A stretch of 64,000 nucleotides of DNA from Mumia flava (GTDB lineage Bacteria > Actinomycetota > Actinomycetes > Propionibacteriales > Nocardioidaceae). Within the stretch, counting starts at the first letter, position 1. Each line of letters starts with the position of its first letter. The DNA is taken from contig NZ_PGEZ01000001.1 of NCBI RefSeq assembly GCF_002797495.1, positions 2,542,001-2,606,000 of the forward strand. Reading direction: 5' to 3'. The notes under the pieces were generated by a model. It saw nothing but the letters and a program-made list of their open reading frames with translations. It was not told the DNA's origin and did no database searches. The translations under genes and the position numbers were made by a program. Below, piece by piece: positions 1 through 8,993 of the stretch.

Positions 1-234
1 GCCCGGGTGGTGGTGTACGCGAAGCCGGGCTGCCACCTGTGCGAGGACGCCCTCGCGGTGGTCGCCGCGGTGTGCTCCGACCAGGGCGCGACCTGGCGCG
101 AGGTCGACATCAGCGGCGACGCCGAGCTGATGCGGATCTACGGCGAGCAGATCCCCGTGACGTTCGTCGACGGGGCCCAGCACGACTTCTGGCGGGTGGA
201 TCCGTCGCGGCTGGCCGCGGCGCTGCGGCCCTGA
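1..234 (+). CDS. Glutaredoxin/thioredoxin-like family protein (5' end outside window)
   Basis: The reading frame is open to the left edge, so the start codon is probably upstream, although in-frame GTG codons occur from position 7. The visible 77 or so residues begin with a beta strand and a CxxC redox motif (KPGCHLCED). They continue with IPVTFVDG, which resembles the cis-Pro loop of the thioredoxin fold, and end after a short helix. This matches the small glutaredoxin-like proteins (DUF836 type) often found just upstream of rex in actinomycetes. A thiol-disulfide role in the cytoplasm is inferred from the motif and the substrate is unknown. It ends 146 bases before rex, with the Rex operator between them, so it is probably not in the same transcript as rex-hem. 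Confidence 0.75.
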   Translation, partial: ARVVVYAKPGCHLCEDALAVVAAVCSDQGATWREVDISGDAELMRIYGEQIPVTFVDGAQHDFWRVDPSRLAAALRP

Positions 235-280
235 GGGACGCGGGTGAGCCGGGTCACCCCCGTCGGGAGCCCCGCGGATT

Positions 281-298
281 TTGTTCTCACGTTCACAA
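281..298 (+). promoter_or_regulatory. Rex operator (ROP)
   Basis: TTGTTCTCACGTTCACAA has the spacing of the Rex consensus (TTGTGAA-N4-TTCACAA). The right half-site matches at all seven positions and the left half at four. It lies upstream of rex itself. Streptomyces Rex is known to repress its own rex-hemACD operon when NADH is low. The site overlaps the -35 to spacer region of the predicted promoter, as expected for a repressor. Confidence 0.8.
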
Positions 299-309
299 GC
301 TCTTACAGT
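281..309 (+). promoter_or_regulatory. Predicted promoter of the rex-hem operon
   Basis: A -35-like TTGTTC (281-286) is followed 17 bases later by a -10-like TACAGT (304-309). Transcription would start near 316, giving a leader of about 65 bases before the rex start. The Rex operator sits inside this promoter. Confidence 0.6.
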
Positions 310-380
310 GGATCAGTCGGTCCGCGGGTGTTCACCCGCCGGCAACCGAACGTCCACCGTACGCAGCGCCCAGGAGCGAC

Positions 381-1064
381 GTGAACGACCTGCGACCCCC
401 GGCGGAAGACCGTCCGGTGGCACCGGGCATCCCGGAGGCCACCGTCGCGCGGCTCCCGTTGTACCTCCGGGCGCTCACGGCACTCGGCGAGACGGGCCTT
501 CGGACCGTCTCCTCGGAGCAGCTCGCGACGGCGGCGGGCGTCAACTCCGCGAAGCTCCGCAAGGACCTCTCGTACCTGGGATCGTACGGCACCCGTGGCG
601 TGGGCTACGACGTGGAGTACCTCCGCTACCAGATCGCCCGTGAGATCGGCCTGAACGAGGACTGGGCCGTCGTCATCATCGGGATCGGCAACCTCGGTCA
701 GGCGCTGTCGAACTACGGGGGGTTCCGGTCACGTGGCTTCCGCATCGTCTCCCTCGTGGACGGTGATCCCGCACGGGTCGGCGAGCAGCACGGTGACCTG
801 GTGATCGAGTCGATGAGCGACCTCGACCGGATCGTGAAGGAGAACGACATCTCCATCGGCGTGATCGCGACCCCGGGCGACGCCGCCCAGGGCGTCGCCG
901 ACCGGCTGGTCAGCGCGGGCGTCACCAGCATCCTGAACTTCGCCCCCGCCGTGCTGACGGTCCCGAGCGGCATCGACGTCCGCAAGGTCGACCTGTCCAT
1001 CGAGCTGCAGATCCTCGCGTACCACGAGCAGCGCAAGCGGCTCCCGGGGGAGGTGCGGTCATGA
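381..1064 (+). CDS. rex: Redox-sensing transcriptional repressor Rex
   Basis: This 227-residue protein is a NADH/NAD+-sensing repressor. It binds ROP sites as a dimer when NADH is low and is released by NADH. The N-terminal winged helix (about residues 15-85) contains the family signature around SSEQLATAAGVNSAKLRKDL and SYLGSYGTRGVGY. The C-terminal Rossmann domain starts with VVIIGIGNLGQAL, the GxGxxG dinucleotide loop, and ends in a swap helix. The GTG at 381 was chosen because AGGAG lies 5 bases upstream. A longer open frame upstream lacks a ribosome site and would run through the operator. It overlaps hemA by ATGA. Its own operator lies 83 bases upstream of the start, so autoregulation is expected. 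Confidence 0.95.
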   Translation: MNDLRPPAEDRPVAPGIPEATVARLPLYLRALTALGETGLRTVSSEQLATAAGVNSAKLRKDLSYLGSYGTRGVGYDVEYLRYQIAREIGLNEDWAVVIIGIGNLGQALSNYGGFRSRGFRIVSLVDGDPARVGEQHGDLVIESMSDLDRIVKENDISIGVIATPGDAAQGVADRLVSAGVTSILNFAPAVLTVPSGIDVRKVDLSIELQILAYHEQRKRLPGEVRS

Positions 1065-2368
1065 GCGTCCTCGTCGTCGGGATCTCCCATCGCAGCGCCC
1101 CGGTGCCGGTGCTCGAGCGTGTCGCACTGACCGCCGAGGACGCGGCGAAGGTCGCGCAGTCCGCTCTCGAGGCCGAGGACGTCGCGGAGTCTCTCGTCGT
1201 GGCGACCTGCAACCGCACCGAGATCTACGTCGAGGCGGAGCGGTTCCACGGCTCGGTCGAGCACGTCACGGACCTGCTGATCGAGCGGTCCGGCCTGAGC
1301 CGCGAGACGCTCCTTCGTCACCTGTTCGTGCACTACGACAACGCCGCGGTCGCCCACCTCTTCTCCGTCGCAGCGGGCCTCGACTCGATGGTCGTGGGCG
1401 AGAGCCAGATCCTCGGGCAGGTCCGCGCCGCCCTCCAGCGCGGCCAGGACGGCGAGACGGTCGGACCCGCACTCAACGTGCTGTTCCAGCAGGCCCTGCG
1501 GATCGGCAAGCGCGGCCACGCCGAGACCGACATCGACCAGGCCGGTCCGTCGCTGGTGCAGGCCTCGCTCGACGAGGTCGAGCGCGCCGGCCACCGGCTG
1601 TCCGACCTGCGGGTGCTCGTGCTCGGCGCGGGCTCGATGGCCGCGCTCGCCGCGACCACCGCCTCGCGCCGTGGCGTGCGGTCGGTGACCGTCGCCAACC
1701 GGACGTACGCGAACGCCCGCCGCCTCGCCGAGACGATCGGCGCCACGGCGGTCGACTGGGGTCAGCGCGAGGCCGCCCTGGCCGAGGCGGATCTCGTGAT
1801 CTCCTGCACGGGCGCGACCGGCACCGTGATCGGCGTCGACACCGTCGCCCCCGTCGTCGCCGACCGCGACCGCCCGTACGTCCTGGTCGACCTGGCGCTG
1901 CCGCACGACGTGGCCGACGAGGTCGCCGACCTCTCGGGGGTCGCGGTGCTCGGGCTGGCCGAGCTGCAGCGGCGGCTGACCGACGCGCAGGGCACCGCCG
2001 ACGTCGACCAGGTCCGCTCGATCGTGTCCGGTGAGGTCACGGCGTTCCTGGCCGCGCGCCGCGCCGCCCGGGTGACGCCCACGGTCGTGGCCCTGCGGTC
2101 GATGGCGACCGAGGTGGTCGACTCCGAGATGGAGCGGCTCGAGGGACGCCTCCGCGAGGTGGATCCCGCCGTCCTGGACGAGGTGCGGCACGCCGTGCGA
2201 CGCGTCGCCGACAAGCTGCTGCACCAGCCCACGGTGCGGATCAAGGAGATGGCGGGGCGTCCCGACGCCCTGTCGTACGCCGACGCGCTCGCTGACCTGT
2301 TCGCGCTGGACCGCGCGACGATCGACGCCGTCACGTCCGTCGAGGACCACGGGGGTGATCGTCCATGA
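1061..2368 (+). CDS. hemA: Glutamyl-tRNA reductase
   Basis: HemA reduces glutamyl-tRNA(Glu) with NADPH to glutamate-1-semialdehyde, the first committed step of C5-pathway heme synthesis. The 435 residues are the usual length. The catalytic cysteine is Cys50 in VVATCNRTEIYVE, and GESQILGQVR follows. A Rossmann NADPH domain starts around VLVLGAGSMAALAA, and a C-terminal dimerisation domain runs through RRVADKLLHQPTVRIKE. Start and stop overlap both neighbours by ATGA, so translation is coupled to rex and hemC. The substrate is made into 5-aminolevulinate by HemL, encoded in a separate operon at 7655. Confidence 0.97.
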   Translation: MSVLVVGISHRSAPVPVLERVALTAEDAAKVAQSALEAEDVAESLVVATCNRTEIYVEAERFHGSVEHVTDLLIERSGLSRETLLRHLFVHYDNAAVAHLFSVAAGLDSMVVGESQILGQVRAALQRGQDGETVGPALNVLFQQALRIGKRGHAETDIDQAGPSLVQASLDEVERAGHRLSDLRVLVLGAGSMAALAATTASRRGVRSVTVANRTYANARRLAETIGATAVDWGQREAALAEADLVISCTGATGTVIGVDTVAPVVADRDRPYVLVDLALPHDVADEVADLSGVAVLGLAELQRRLTDAQGTADVDQVRSIVSGEVTAFLAARRAARVTPTVVALRSMATEVVDSEMERLEGRLREVDPAVLDEVRHAVRRVADKLLHQPTVRIKEMAGRPDALSYADALADLFALDRATIDAVTSVEDHGGDRP

Positions 2369-3276
2369 CCACCCTGCGGATCGGGACCCGCGCGAGCGCG
2401 CTCGCGACCACCCAGTCGGGGCTCGTCGCCGACCGGATCACCGAGCTGACCGGGATCGCCACCGAGCTCGTCACCGTCTCGACGGAGGGTGACCGCAACG
2501 ACCGGCCGCTGACCGACTTCGGCGGGCAGGGCGTGTTCGTCTCCGCGCTGCGCGAGGCGCTCCTCGCCGGTGAGGTCGATGTGGCCGTCCACTCGCTCAA
2601 GGACCTGCCGACGGCGCCCGCAGCGGGCATCGCCCTCGCCGCCGTCCCGACCCGGGTCGACCCCCGCGACGCGGTGGTCGCCCGCGACGGGCTCACGCTC
2701 GCCGAGCTGCCGCCCGGGTCGCGGCTCGGGACGGGGTCCCCGCGTCGTGCTGCTCAGATCAACGCGCTCGGGCTCGGGCTCGAGGTCGTCGGTCTGCGAG
2801 GCAACGTCGACACCCGGATCGGCAAGGTCCGCTCCGGCGAGCTCGACGCCGTGGTCCTGGCCGCAGCCGGCCTGCGCCGGCTCGGCCGGATCGACGAGGC
2901 GACCGAGCTGCTCGACCCGCTCCAGGTGCTTCCGGCCCCCGGCCAGGGCGCGCTGGCGTGCGAGTGCCGCGCGGGCGACGAGGTCGAGCCGCTGCTCGCC
3001 CGGCTGGACGACCCGGCCACCCGGACCGCCGTGGTTGCCGAGCGCAGCCTGCTCTCCGCGCTGGAGGCGGGATGCTCGGCACCGGTCGGCGCCTGGGCCG
3101 AGGTCGTCTCCGGCGACGACGGCGACGAGCTGTGGCTGCGCGGCTTCGTCGGCGCCGAGTCCGGCACACCGTTCATCAGGTTGTCCGCGACCGGGTCCGT
3201 GCGTGATCCGGCCGGGGTCGGCGAGCGTCTCGCTGCCGAGATGCTCGCCGAGGGCGCAGGGGCGCTGATGCGCTGA
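2365..3276 (+). CDS. hemC: Hydroxymethylbilane synthase (porphobilinogen deaminase)
   Basis: HemC polymerises four porphobilinogens into hydroxymethylbilane. The 303-residue sequence has the N-terminal signature LRIGTRASALATTQS, the catalytic Asp/Arg region VAVHSLKDLPT and GTGSPRRAAQ. The dipyrromethane cofactor cysteine is Cys237 in LEAGCSAPVGA. ATGA overlap with hemA indicates coupled translation. A 46-base gap separates it from the cobA/hemD fusion. Product and pathway are clear from sequence alone. Confidence 0.96.
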   Translation: MTTLRIGTRASALATTQSGLVADRITELTGIATELVTVSTEGDRNDRPLTDFGGQGVFVSALREALLAGEVDVAVHSLKDLPTAPAAGIALAAVPTRVDPRDAVVARDGLTLAELPPGSRLGTGSPRRAAQINALGLGLEVVGLRGNVDTRIGKVRSGELDAVVLAAAGLRRLGRIDEATELLDPLQVLPAPGQGALACECRAGDEVEPLLARLDDPATRTAVVAERSLLSALEAGCSAPVGAWAEVVSGDDGDELWLRGFVGAESGTPFIRLSATGSVRDPAGVGERLAAEMLAEGAGALMR

Positions 3277-3322
3277 TGCGTCACACCATCACCACCCAGA
3301 GGCAGACGAGGAAGTAGAGACC

Positions 3323-5005
3323 GTGAGCACCACCACCGCCACCCGCAAGCGTGCGGCCACGTCGGCCGCCGCGACGCCGAAGGCCGCTGCGAAGAAGGCC
3401 GGCGACGCCCAGGACACGACCTCCGGCGACGTGAGTCGACCGGTCGGGCACGTGAGCTTCGTCGGCGCCGGCCCCGGTGACGCCGACCTGCTCACCGTAC
3501 GGGCGCGTCAGCTGCTCGACGCCGCCGACGTGGTGATCACCGAGACCGCGGACCAGGCAGCGCTCGTCGGCGACGACGTCGAGATCGTCGACGGCGGTCA
3601 CGCCGAGGACGGCGGCGTGCTGACGCCGTCGGCGCGCGGTCGGATCGTCGTCCGGCACGCGAAGTCGGGCAAGAACGTCGTCCGGCTGCTCGTCGGCGAC
3701 CCGTTCACCTTCGCGACCGGGCCCGAGGAGGCCCAGGCGTGCGAGAAGGCGAACATCTCCTTCGAGATCGTCCCCGGCGTCTCGTCGGCCACGGCCGTGC
3801 CCGCGTACGCAGGCGTGCCGCTGACGACGCGGACCCGTCGCGAGCTCGCCGTCGTCCGGATGGGCGAGACGAAGGTCGACTGGGCCCCGTACGCCGGGGA
3901 CCAGACGGTCGTCGTGCTGAGCGCCGTCAACACCATCAAGGACGTCGCGAACGGCCTGATGGAGGCCGGGCGCGCCCCCGAGACCCCGGTCGCCATGACG
4001 CGGGTCGGGACCACGACGGAGCAGGCGACCGTCGTGTCGACCCTCGAGCGGATCGCGGTGGACGCGAAGGCCGCCAAGATGGCGCCGCCGGCGATCACCG
4101 TGGTCGGCGAGGTCGTCGATCTGCGGGAGACGCTGTCGTGGTTCGAGACGAAGCCATTGTTCGGCTGGCGCGTCCTGGTCCCGCGGACCAAGGAGCAGGC
4201 CGCCACGCTGAAGAACCGGCTCCAGTCCTACGGCGCGACCTCCGAGGAGGTGCCGACGATCTCCGTCGAGCCGCCCCGCAACCCGCAGCAGATGGACAAG
4301 GCCGTCCGCGGGCTCGTCGAGGGCCGTTACGAGTGGATCGCGTTCACCAGCCAGAACGCCGTGAAGGCGGTGCGCGAGAAGTTCGACGAGTACGGCCTGG
4401 ACGCGCGTGCGTTCTCCGGCCTGAAGGTCGCCGCGGTCGGGGAGAAGACCGCGGAGGCGATCCGCGCCTGGGGCATCCGGCCGGACCTGGTCCCCAGCGG
4501 TGAGCAGTCCGCCCGCGGCCTGCTGGAGGACTGGCCTCCGTACGACGAGTCCCTCGACCCCATCAACCGGGTCTTCCTCCCGCGGGCCGACATCGCGACC
4601 GAGAACCTCGTCGCCGGTCTGATCGAGCTCGGCTGGGAGGTCGACGACATCACGGCGTACCGCACGGTCCGGGCCGCTCCGCCGCCGGCGCCGACCCGTG
4701 AGGCGATCAAGTCCGGCAAGTTCGACGCCGTCGTGTTCACGTCGAGCTCCACCGTCCGCAACCTGGTCGGGATCGCCGGCAAGCCGCACGCGACCACCGT
4801 GATCGCCTGCATCGGCCCTGCGACGGCGCAGACCGCCGAGGAGCACGGGCTGCGGGTCGACGTGGTCGCCGAGAGCCCGTCGGCCGAGCTGCTCGCCGAT
4901 GCTCTCGCGGACTTCGGTGCGCAGCGGCGCGACGCGATGATCGCGGCGGGCGACCCGGTGACGAAGCCGTCGCAGCGGACCAAGTCGTCGCGGCGCCGGA
5001 GCTGA
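3323..5005 (+). CDS. hemD: Uroporphyrinogen-III C-methyltransferase / uroporphyrinogen-III synthase fusion
   Basis: This bifunctional 560-residue protein is typical of actinomycetes. After an Ala/Lys-rich N-terminus (residues 1-40), a tetrapyrrole methylase domain (about 45-285) carries [15 protein letters not shown] and later GDPFTF and [10 protein letters not shown]. It would make precorrin-2 for siroheme and cobalamin. The C-terminal half (about 290-540) is uroporphyrinogen-III synthase, starting at [12 protein letters not shown] and containing [10 protein letters not shown] and [12 protein letters not shown]. The fusion therefore sits at the branch between heme and siroheme. The GTG at 3323 is preceded by GAGGAAG eight bases upstream. 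It lies 2 bases from hemB, so they are co-transcribed. Confidence 0.92.
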   Translation: MSTTTATRKRAATSAAATPKAAAKKAGDAQDTTSGDVSRPVGHVSFVGAGPGDADLLTVRARQLLDAADVVITETADQAALVGDDVEIVDGGHAEDGGVLTPSARGRIVVRHAKSGKNVVRLLVGDPFTFATGPEEAQACEKANISFEIVPGVSSATAVPAYAGVPLTTRTRRELAVVRMGETKVDWAPYAGDQTVVVLSAVNTIKDVANGLMEAGRAPETPVAMTRVGTTTEQATVVSTLERIAVDAKAAKMAPPAITVVGEVVDLRETLSWFETKPLFGWRVLVPRTKEQAATLKNRLQSYGATSEEVPTISVEPPRNPQQMDKAVRGLVEGRYEWIAFTSQNAVKAVREKFDEYGLDARAFSGLKVAAVGEKTAEAIRAWGIRPDLVPSGEQSARGLLEDWPPYDESLDPINRVFLPRADIATENLVAGLIELGWEVDDITAYRTVRAAPPPAPTREAIKSGKFDAVVFTSSSTVRNLVGIAGKPHATTVIACIGPATAQTAEEHGLRVDVVAESPSAELLADALADFGAQRRDAMIAAGDPVTKPSQRTKSSRRRS

Positions 5006-5007
5006 GC

Positions 5008-5982
5008 GTGCCGTACCCGCAGGTGCGGCCCCGCCGGTTGCGGACCACGCCGGCGCTGCGCGCGCTGGTCGCCGAGACCTCGGTCGAGCCGCGGCAGCTC
5101 GTGCTGCCGATGTTCGTCGCCGAGGGGCTCGACGAGCCACGGCCGATCAGCAGCATGCCCGGGGTCGTGCAGCACACCCGGGCGTCGGCACGAGCCGAGG
5201 TCCGGCGGGCTGCGGGGCTCGGGCTGGGCGGCGTCATGCTGTTCGGTGTCCCCGAGCGCAAGGACGCGACCGGCTCCGGCGCTCTGGACCCGGACGGGAT
5301 CCTCAACGTCGCGCTCCGCGACGCCCGCGACGAGGTCGGTGACGACCTGGTCGTGATGTCCGACCTGTGCCTGGACGAGTTCACCGACCACGGTCACTGC
5401 GGGCTGCTGGACGACCGGGGGCGGGTCGACAACGACGCGACCCTCGACGTCTACGCCGCGATGGCGATCGCGCAGGCCGAGGCCGGGGCGCACGTGCTCG
5501 GCCCGAGCGGGATGATGGACGGGCAGGTCGGCGTCGTCCGTGCGGCCCTGGACGCCCACGGGTGGACCGACGTCGCGGTCCTGGCGTACGCGGCGAAGTA
5601 CGCCTCGGCCTTCTACGGCCCGTTCCGCGAGGCGGTGGCCTCGTCGCTCGAGGGCGACCGCCGGACGTACCAGCAGGACCCGGCCAACGCCCGCGAGTCG
5701 CTGCGCGAGGTCGCGCTCGACGTCGCGGAGGGAGCCGACCTCGTGATGGTCAAGCCGGCGATGGGCTTCCTCGACGTGATCGCGCGGGTCCGCGACGCCG
5801 TCGACGTGCCGGTCGCGGCGTACAACATCTCGGGCGAGTACGCGATGGTCGAGGCTGCGGCGGCGAACGGCTGGATCGACCGCGACGCCGCGATCGTCGA
5901 GTCGCTCACGTCGATCCGTCGCGCCGGGGCCGACGTGGTGCTCACCTACTGGGCCGCGGAGTTCGCCGAGCGCCTGGCCTGA
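5008..5982 (+). CDS. hemB: Delta-aminolevulinic acid dehydratase (porphobilinogen synthase)
   Basis: HemB condenses two 5-aminolevulinates into porphobilinogen. The 324 residues are standard. The Schiff-base lysines lie in [17 protein letters not shown] and [11 protein letters not shown]. The metal-binding segment reads [16 protein letters not shown]: two of the three cysteines of the zinc class are present, but the middle one is Asp as in the magnesium class. GTG start, 2 bases after hemD. This is the last gene of the rex-hem operon and converges on the lytic transglycosylase gene, with 18 bases between the stop codons. Confidence 0.96.
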   Translation: MPYPQVRPRRLRTTPALRALVAETSVEPRQLVLPMFVAEGLDEPRPISSMPGVVQHTRASARAEVRRAAGLGLGGVMLFGVPERKDATGSGALDPDGILNVALRDARDEVGDDLVVMSDLCLDEFTDHGHCGLLDDRGRVDNDATLDVYAAMAIAQAEAGAHVLGPSGMMDGQVGVVRAALDAHGWTDVAVLAYAAKYASAFYGPFREAVASSLEGDRRTYQQDPANARESLREVALDVAEGADLVMVKPAMGFLDVIARVRDAVDVPVAAYNISGEYAMVEAAAANGWIDRDAAIVESLTSIRRAGADVVLTYWAAEFAERLA

Positions 5983-6000
5983 GGGTCGGGCGCCTCGGCG

Positions 6001-7428
6001 TCAGGGCGTCGAGCTCGGCGGCGTCGCGGTGGCGTCGGACGGCTGCTCGTCCTCGTCCTTCTTCGCCTCGGTCTGATCGGCGTCGGCCTTCGGCTCGTCC
6101 TCGTCCTTCTTCGCGTCGCCCGCGTCGGAGCCGGTCGGCTCGTCGGTCTGCGGCGTCGTGGGATCGGACGTGCCCGGGTCCGTGGGCGTCGGATCGGTGG
6201 TCGACTCCGTCGGCGGCGGCGTCGTGGGGCCGGTCGGGGTCGGGTCCGTCGGGGTGGTGGGGTCGGTCGGGTCCGTCGGCGTGGTGGGGTCGGTCGGCTT
6301 CGGCGTGGGGTCCGTGGGCTTCGGCGTGGGGTCCGTGGGCTTCGGAGTCGGCTTCGTCGGCTTGGTCGGCTTCGGCTTCACCGGCGTGACGGGGTCCTTG
6401 GCCGGGACGATCGTCTCGGCCGCGTCGCCGCCCGGCAGGCCCCACGGCGACGGCAGCGGACGGTCGTCGTTGATCGCGACGACCGCGGGCGCAGGCTGCT
6501 GCGAGTGCCCGGCACCGGGTCCGGACGGCCACGAGAACAACGGAGGCGTCCCGACCGGGCCGGGGATGCTCCCGCCCGGCGCCGAGACCGGAAGCGTGGT
6601 CGGGAGCTGGCCGCTGCCGTACTCGGCGGCGATCGCGAGGACCTGGTCGCCGTAGACGGTGGACCGGTTGTACGACATGAGGGCGGCGCGGGCCCCCGCC
6701 TCGGTGCTCAGGTCGTGCCCGCCGACGCAGAGGTAGACGGCAGCCGCGAGCGAGGCGTCGTTGATGTTGTTCGGGTTGGCCTCGCCGTCTCCGTCGGCGT
6801 CGACGCCGACCGACGACCAGGTGCTCGGGATGAACTGCATCGGCCCGACGGCGCGGTCGAACGCCTTGTCGCCGTCCCAGGCTCCCCGGTCGGTGTCGAG
6901 GATCCGCGCGGTCGCGCCGCTGCCGTCGAGCGGGATGCCGACGATCGGCCGCGTGGTCGCGCCGTCGGCGGCGATGGTGGCGCCGCCGAACTGGCCGTGG
7001 TTGGACTCGACCCGCCCGATCGCCGCGAGGAGCTCCCAGGACAGCCGGCACTGCGGCTTCGTGGAGGCCATCACGCTCGCGGCCCGCTGGTACGCGGCCA
7101 GCGCGGGCGCCGGGATCTGCGAGGCGGCGGCCGTGAGCGTCGGGACCTGCGGGCGGCCGTCGGTCTCGTCGGCCTCCCCGGCGGCGATCTGCTGGGAGAC
7201 GGGGTCGTCTCCGGTCTCGACGTCCAGCTCCGGACCCGTGACCGGCACCTCGGGCACGTCGTCGTACGCGGAGTAGGACGCGGTGTCGACACTCGCCCCG
7301 CCGCCGGGTGCCGCGATCGCGGCACCCCAGGCGGTCGCCAGCAGCGCGCAGGGCAGCAGCGCGCCGGTCGCCTGCCACCAGGTCAGGCGGCGGTGCTCGC
7401 CGCCTCCCCGTGGCTTTCCTGGCCTCAT
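6001..7428 (-). CDS. Secreted lytic murein transglycosylase with Pro/Thr-rich tail
   Basis: The predicted 475-residue exported protein has a membrane/signal segment (WWQATGALLPCALLATAWGA) near the N-terminus. Its transglycosylase domain covers about residues 105-300. The likely catalytic Glu is in GRVESNHGQFGG, and GPMQFIPSTW and ALMSYNRS are typical of MltB/SLT-like enzymes that cleave peptidoglycan to 1,6-anhydro ends. A KPTDPTP/TDPTTPT repeat tail and a terminal acidic Lys/Asp/Glu segment follow and probably span the wall. The ATG at 7428 is preceded by GAGGAC; an upstream in-frame start (7512) has no such site. Three TCCTNAGGAA boxes lie upstream (7491-7544). It is monocistronic and convergent with hemB. 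Confidence 0.85.
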   Translation of the reverse strand: MRPGKPRGGGEHRRLTWWQATGALLPCALLATAWGAAIAAPGGGASVDTASYSAYDDVPEVPVTGPELDVETGDDPVSQQIAAGEADETDGRPQVPTLTAAASQIPAPALAAYQRAASVMASTKPQCRLSWELLAAIGRVESNHGQFGGATIAADGATTRPIVGIPLDGSGATARILDTDRGAWDGDKAFDRAVGPMQFIPSTWSSVGVDADGDGEANPNNINDASLAAAVYLCVGGHDLSTEAGARAALMSYNRSTVYGDQVLAIAAEYGSGQLPTTLPVSAPGGSIPGPVGTPPLFSWPSGPGAGHSQQPAPAVVAINDDRPLPSPWGLPGGDAAETIVPAKDPVTPVKPKPTKPTKPTPKPTDPTPKPTDPTPKPTDPTTPTDPTDPTTPTDPTPTGPTTPPPTESTTDPTPTDPGTSDPTTPQTDEPTGSDAGDAKKDEDEPKADADQTEAKKDEDEQPSDATATPPSSTP

Positions 7429-7490
7429 GGGGTCCGTCCTCACCGTCGTCCGAGTACGCCGTGGGAAGCGAGGGTCGCTTCCTGGGACCA

Positions 7491-7544
7491 CCCTAAGGAA
7501 TGGTCGGCTCACTTGCCCATGCTCCTCAGGAAGTCCTTAGGAAA
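7491..7544 (-). promoter_or_regulatory. Tandem 11-bp boxes upstream of the lytic transglycosylase gene
   Basis: Two adjacent 11-mers, TCCTCAGGAAG (7523-7533) and TCCTTAGGAAA (7534-7544), form a direct repeat with a period of one helical turn. A third copy, CCCTAAGGAAT (7491-7501), lies 32 bp away (three turns) and overlaps a -10-like TAGGGT on the minus strand (7490-7495). The arrangement resembles sites for OmpR/PhoB-type response regulators. The regulator is not identified. Confidence 0.5.
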
Positions 7545-7641
7545 GGTAACTCGGAGTTCGGATCCCCGTCCCACCGCGTCCACGACCTGGCCGTGGGCTG
7601 TTGACCGCGAGGGGGTCTGTGGGGCATCTTGCCTCGTCGGG

Positions 7642-7647
7642 GACAAT
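7642..7647 (+). promoter_or_regulatory. -10 element of hemL; probable leaderless start
   Basis: GACAAT ends 7 bases before the GTG at 7655. No good Shine-Dalgarno sequence is present, so the transcript probably begins at or next to the start codon. Confidence 0.5.
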
Positions 7648-7654
7648 AAGAGTC

Positions 7655-8965
7655 GTGTCTGGCTCCGACGTCTCCGCGTCCCTGTTCGACCGCGCTCGCG
7701 CCGTGTCCCCGGGTGGGGTGAACTCCCCGGTCCGCGCGTTCAAGGCCGTCGGCGGGACCCCCCGGTTCATGAGCAGCGCGTCGGGGTCGTGGCTCACCGA
7801 TGCCGACGGCAACCGCTACGTCGACCTCGTCGCGTCCTGGGGCCCGATGCTGCTGGGCCACGCGCACCCCGAGGTGGTCGCCGCCGTCCAGGCCGCGGCC
7901 GCACGCGGGACCTCCTTCGGGACACCGAGCGAGCCCGAGGTGGAGCTGGCCGAGGAGATCGTCGCACGGACCCCGGTCGACCTGGTCCGCATGGTGTCCT
8001 CCGGCACCGAGGCGACGATGTCCGCGATCCGGCTGGCGCGCGGCTTCACCGGGCGTGACGTCGTGGTGAAGTTCGCCGGCTGCTACCACGGTCACGTCGA
8101 CTCCCTGCTGGCGGAGGCCGGCTCCGGCGTCGTGACCTTCGGGCTCCCCGGGACGCCGGGGGTCCCCGACGCGTTCACCGCCGAGACGCTCGTCCTCCCC
8201 TACAACGACCCGGCCGCTGTCCGCGCGGTCTTCTCCGAGCACGGCGACCGGATCGCGTGCGTGATCACCGAGGCCGCCGCCGGCAACATGGGCGCGGTCG
8301 CACCCGAGCCCGGCTTCAACGCCTTCCTGGCGCGGACCTGCCGCGAGCACGGTGCGCTGTTCGTCTCCGACGAGGTGATGACGGGCTTCCGGGCGAGCCG
8401 GCAGGGCTACTGGGGGATCGACGGCGCGGTCGAGGGCTGGGCCCCGGACCTGATGACGTTCGGCAAGGTGATGGGGGGCGGCTTCCCGGCCGCGGCCTTC
8501 GGCGGACGCGAGGACGTGATGCGGATGCTCGCGCCGGAGGGACCCGTCTACCAGGCCGGCACGCTCTCGGGGAACCCGGTCGCCACCACCGCGGGGCTCA
8601 CCACGCTGCGGCTGGCGACCGACGAGGTCTACACGCACCTCGACGACCTGGCGAGCACGATCCAGACGATGCTGCGCGACGCGCTGGGCGCCGCCGGGGT
8701 CCCGCACGTGGTGCAGAGCGCCGGCACGCTGTTCAGCCCGTACCTCGGCCGTACGGAGCCGGTCCGCGACTTCTCGGACGCCCAGGACCAGGACCCCGCC
8801 GCGTACCGCGCCTTCTTCCACGCGATGCTGGAGCACGGCGTCTACCTGCCGCCGAGCTCGTACGAGGCGTGGTTCGTCTCGGACTCGCTGGACGACGACG
8901 CCCTGGACCAGATCGAGAAGGCCCTGAGCGCGGCCGCACCCGCGGCGGCCGCGGCGACGGCCTGA
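7655..8965 (+). CDS. hemL: Glutamate-1-semialdehyde 2,1-aminomutase
   Basis: HemL converts glutamate-1-semialdehyde into 5-aminolevulinate, using PLP. The predicted 436 residues match the family. It starts with a typical [19 protein letters not shown] segment, contains [14 protein letters not shown], and has the PLP lysine at Lys271 in [12 protein letters not shown], with [10 protein letters not shown] after it. The GTG at 7655 is favoured by the conserved N-terminus and a -10 hexamer 7 bases upstream; an open frame upstream to 7601 is not needed. It heads a cluster with the histidine phosphatase and cytochrome c maturation genes, the order seen in mycobacteria. No Rex operator was seen here, so it is not obviously co-regulated with hemACDB. 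Confidence 0.96.
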   Translation: MSGSDVSASLFDRARAVSPGGVNSPVRAFKAVGGTPRFMSSASGSWLTDADGNRYVDLVASWGPMLLGHAHPEVVAAVQAAAARGTSFGTPSEPEVELAEEIVARTPVDLVRMVSSGTEATMSAIRLARGFTGRDVVVKFAGCYHGHVDSLLAEAGSGVVTFGLPGTPGVPDAFTAETLVLPYNDPAAVRAVFSEHGDRIACVITEAAAGNMGAVAPEPGFNAFLARTCREHGALFVSDEVMTGFRASRQGYWGIDGAVEGWAPDLMTFGKVMGGGFPAAAFGGREDVMRMLAPEGPVYQAGTLSGNPVATTAGLTTLRLATDEVYTHLDDLASTIQTMLRDALGAAGVPHVVQSAGTLFSPYLGRTEPVRDFSDAQDQDPAAYRAFFHAMLEHGVYLPPSSYEAWFVSDSLDDDALDQIEKALSAAAPAAAAATA

Positions 8966-8993
8966 GACCCACCCGTACCACGAGAGCAGACAG

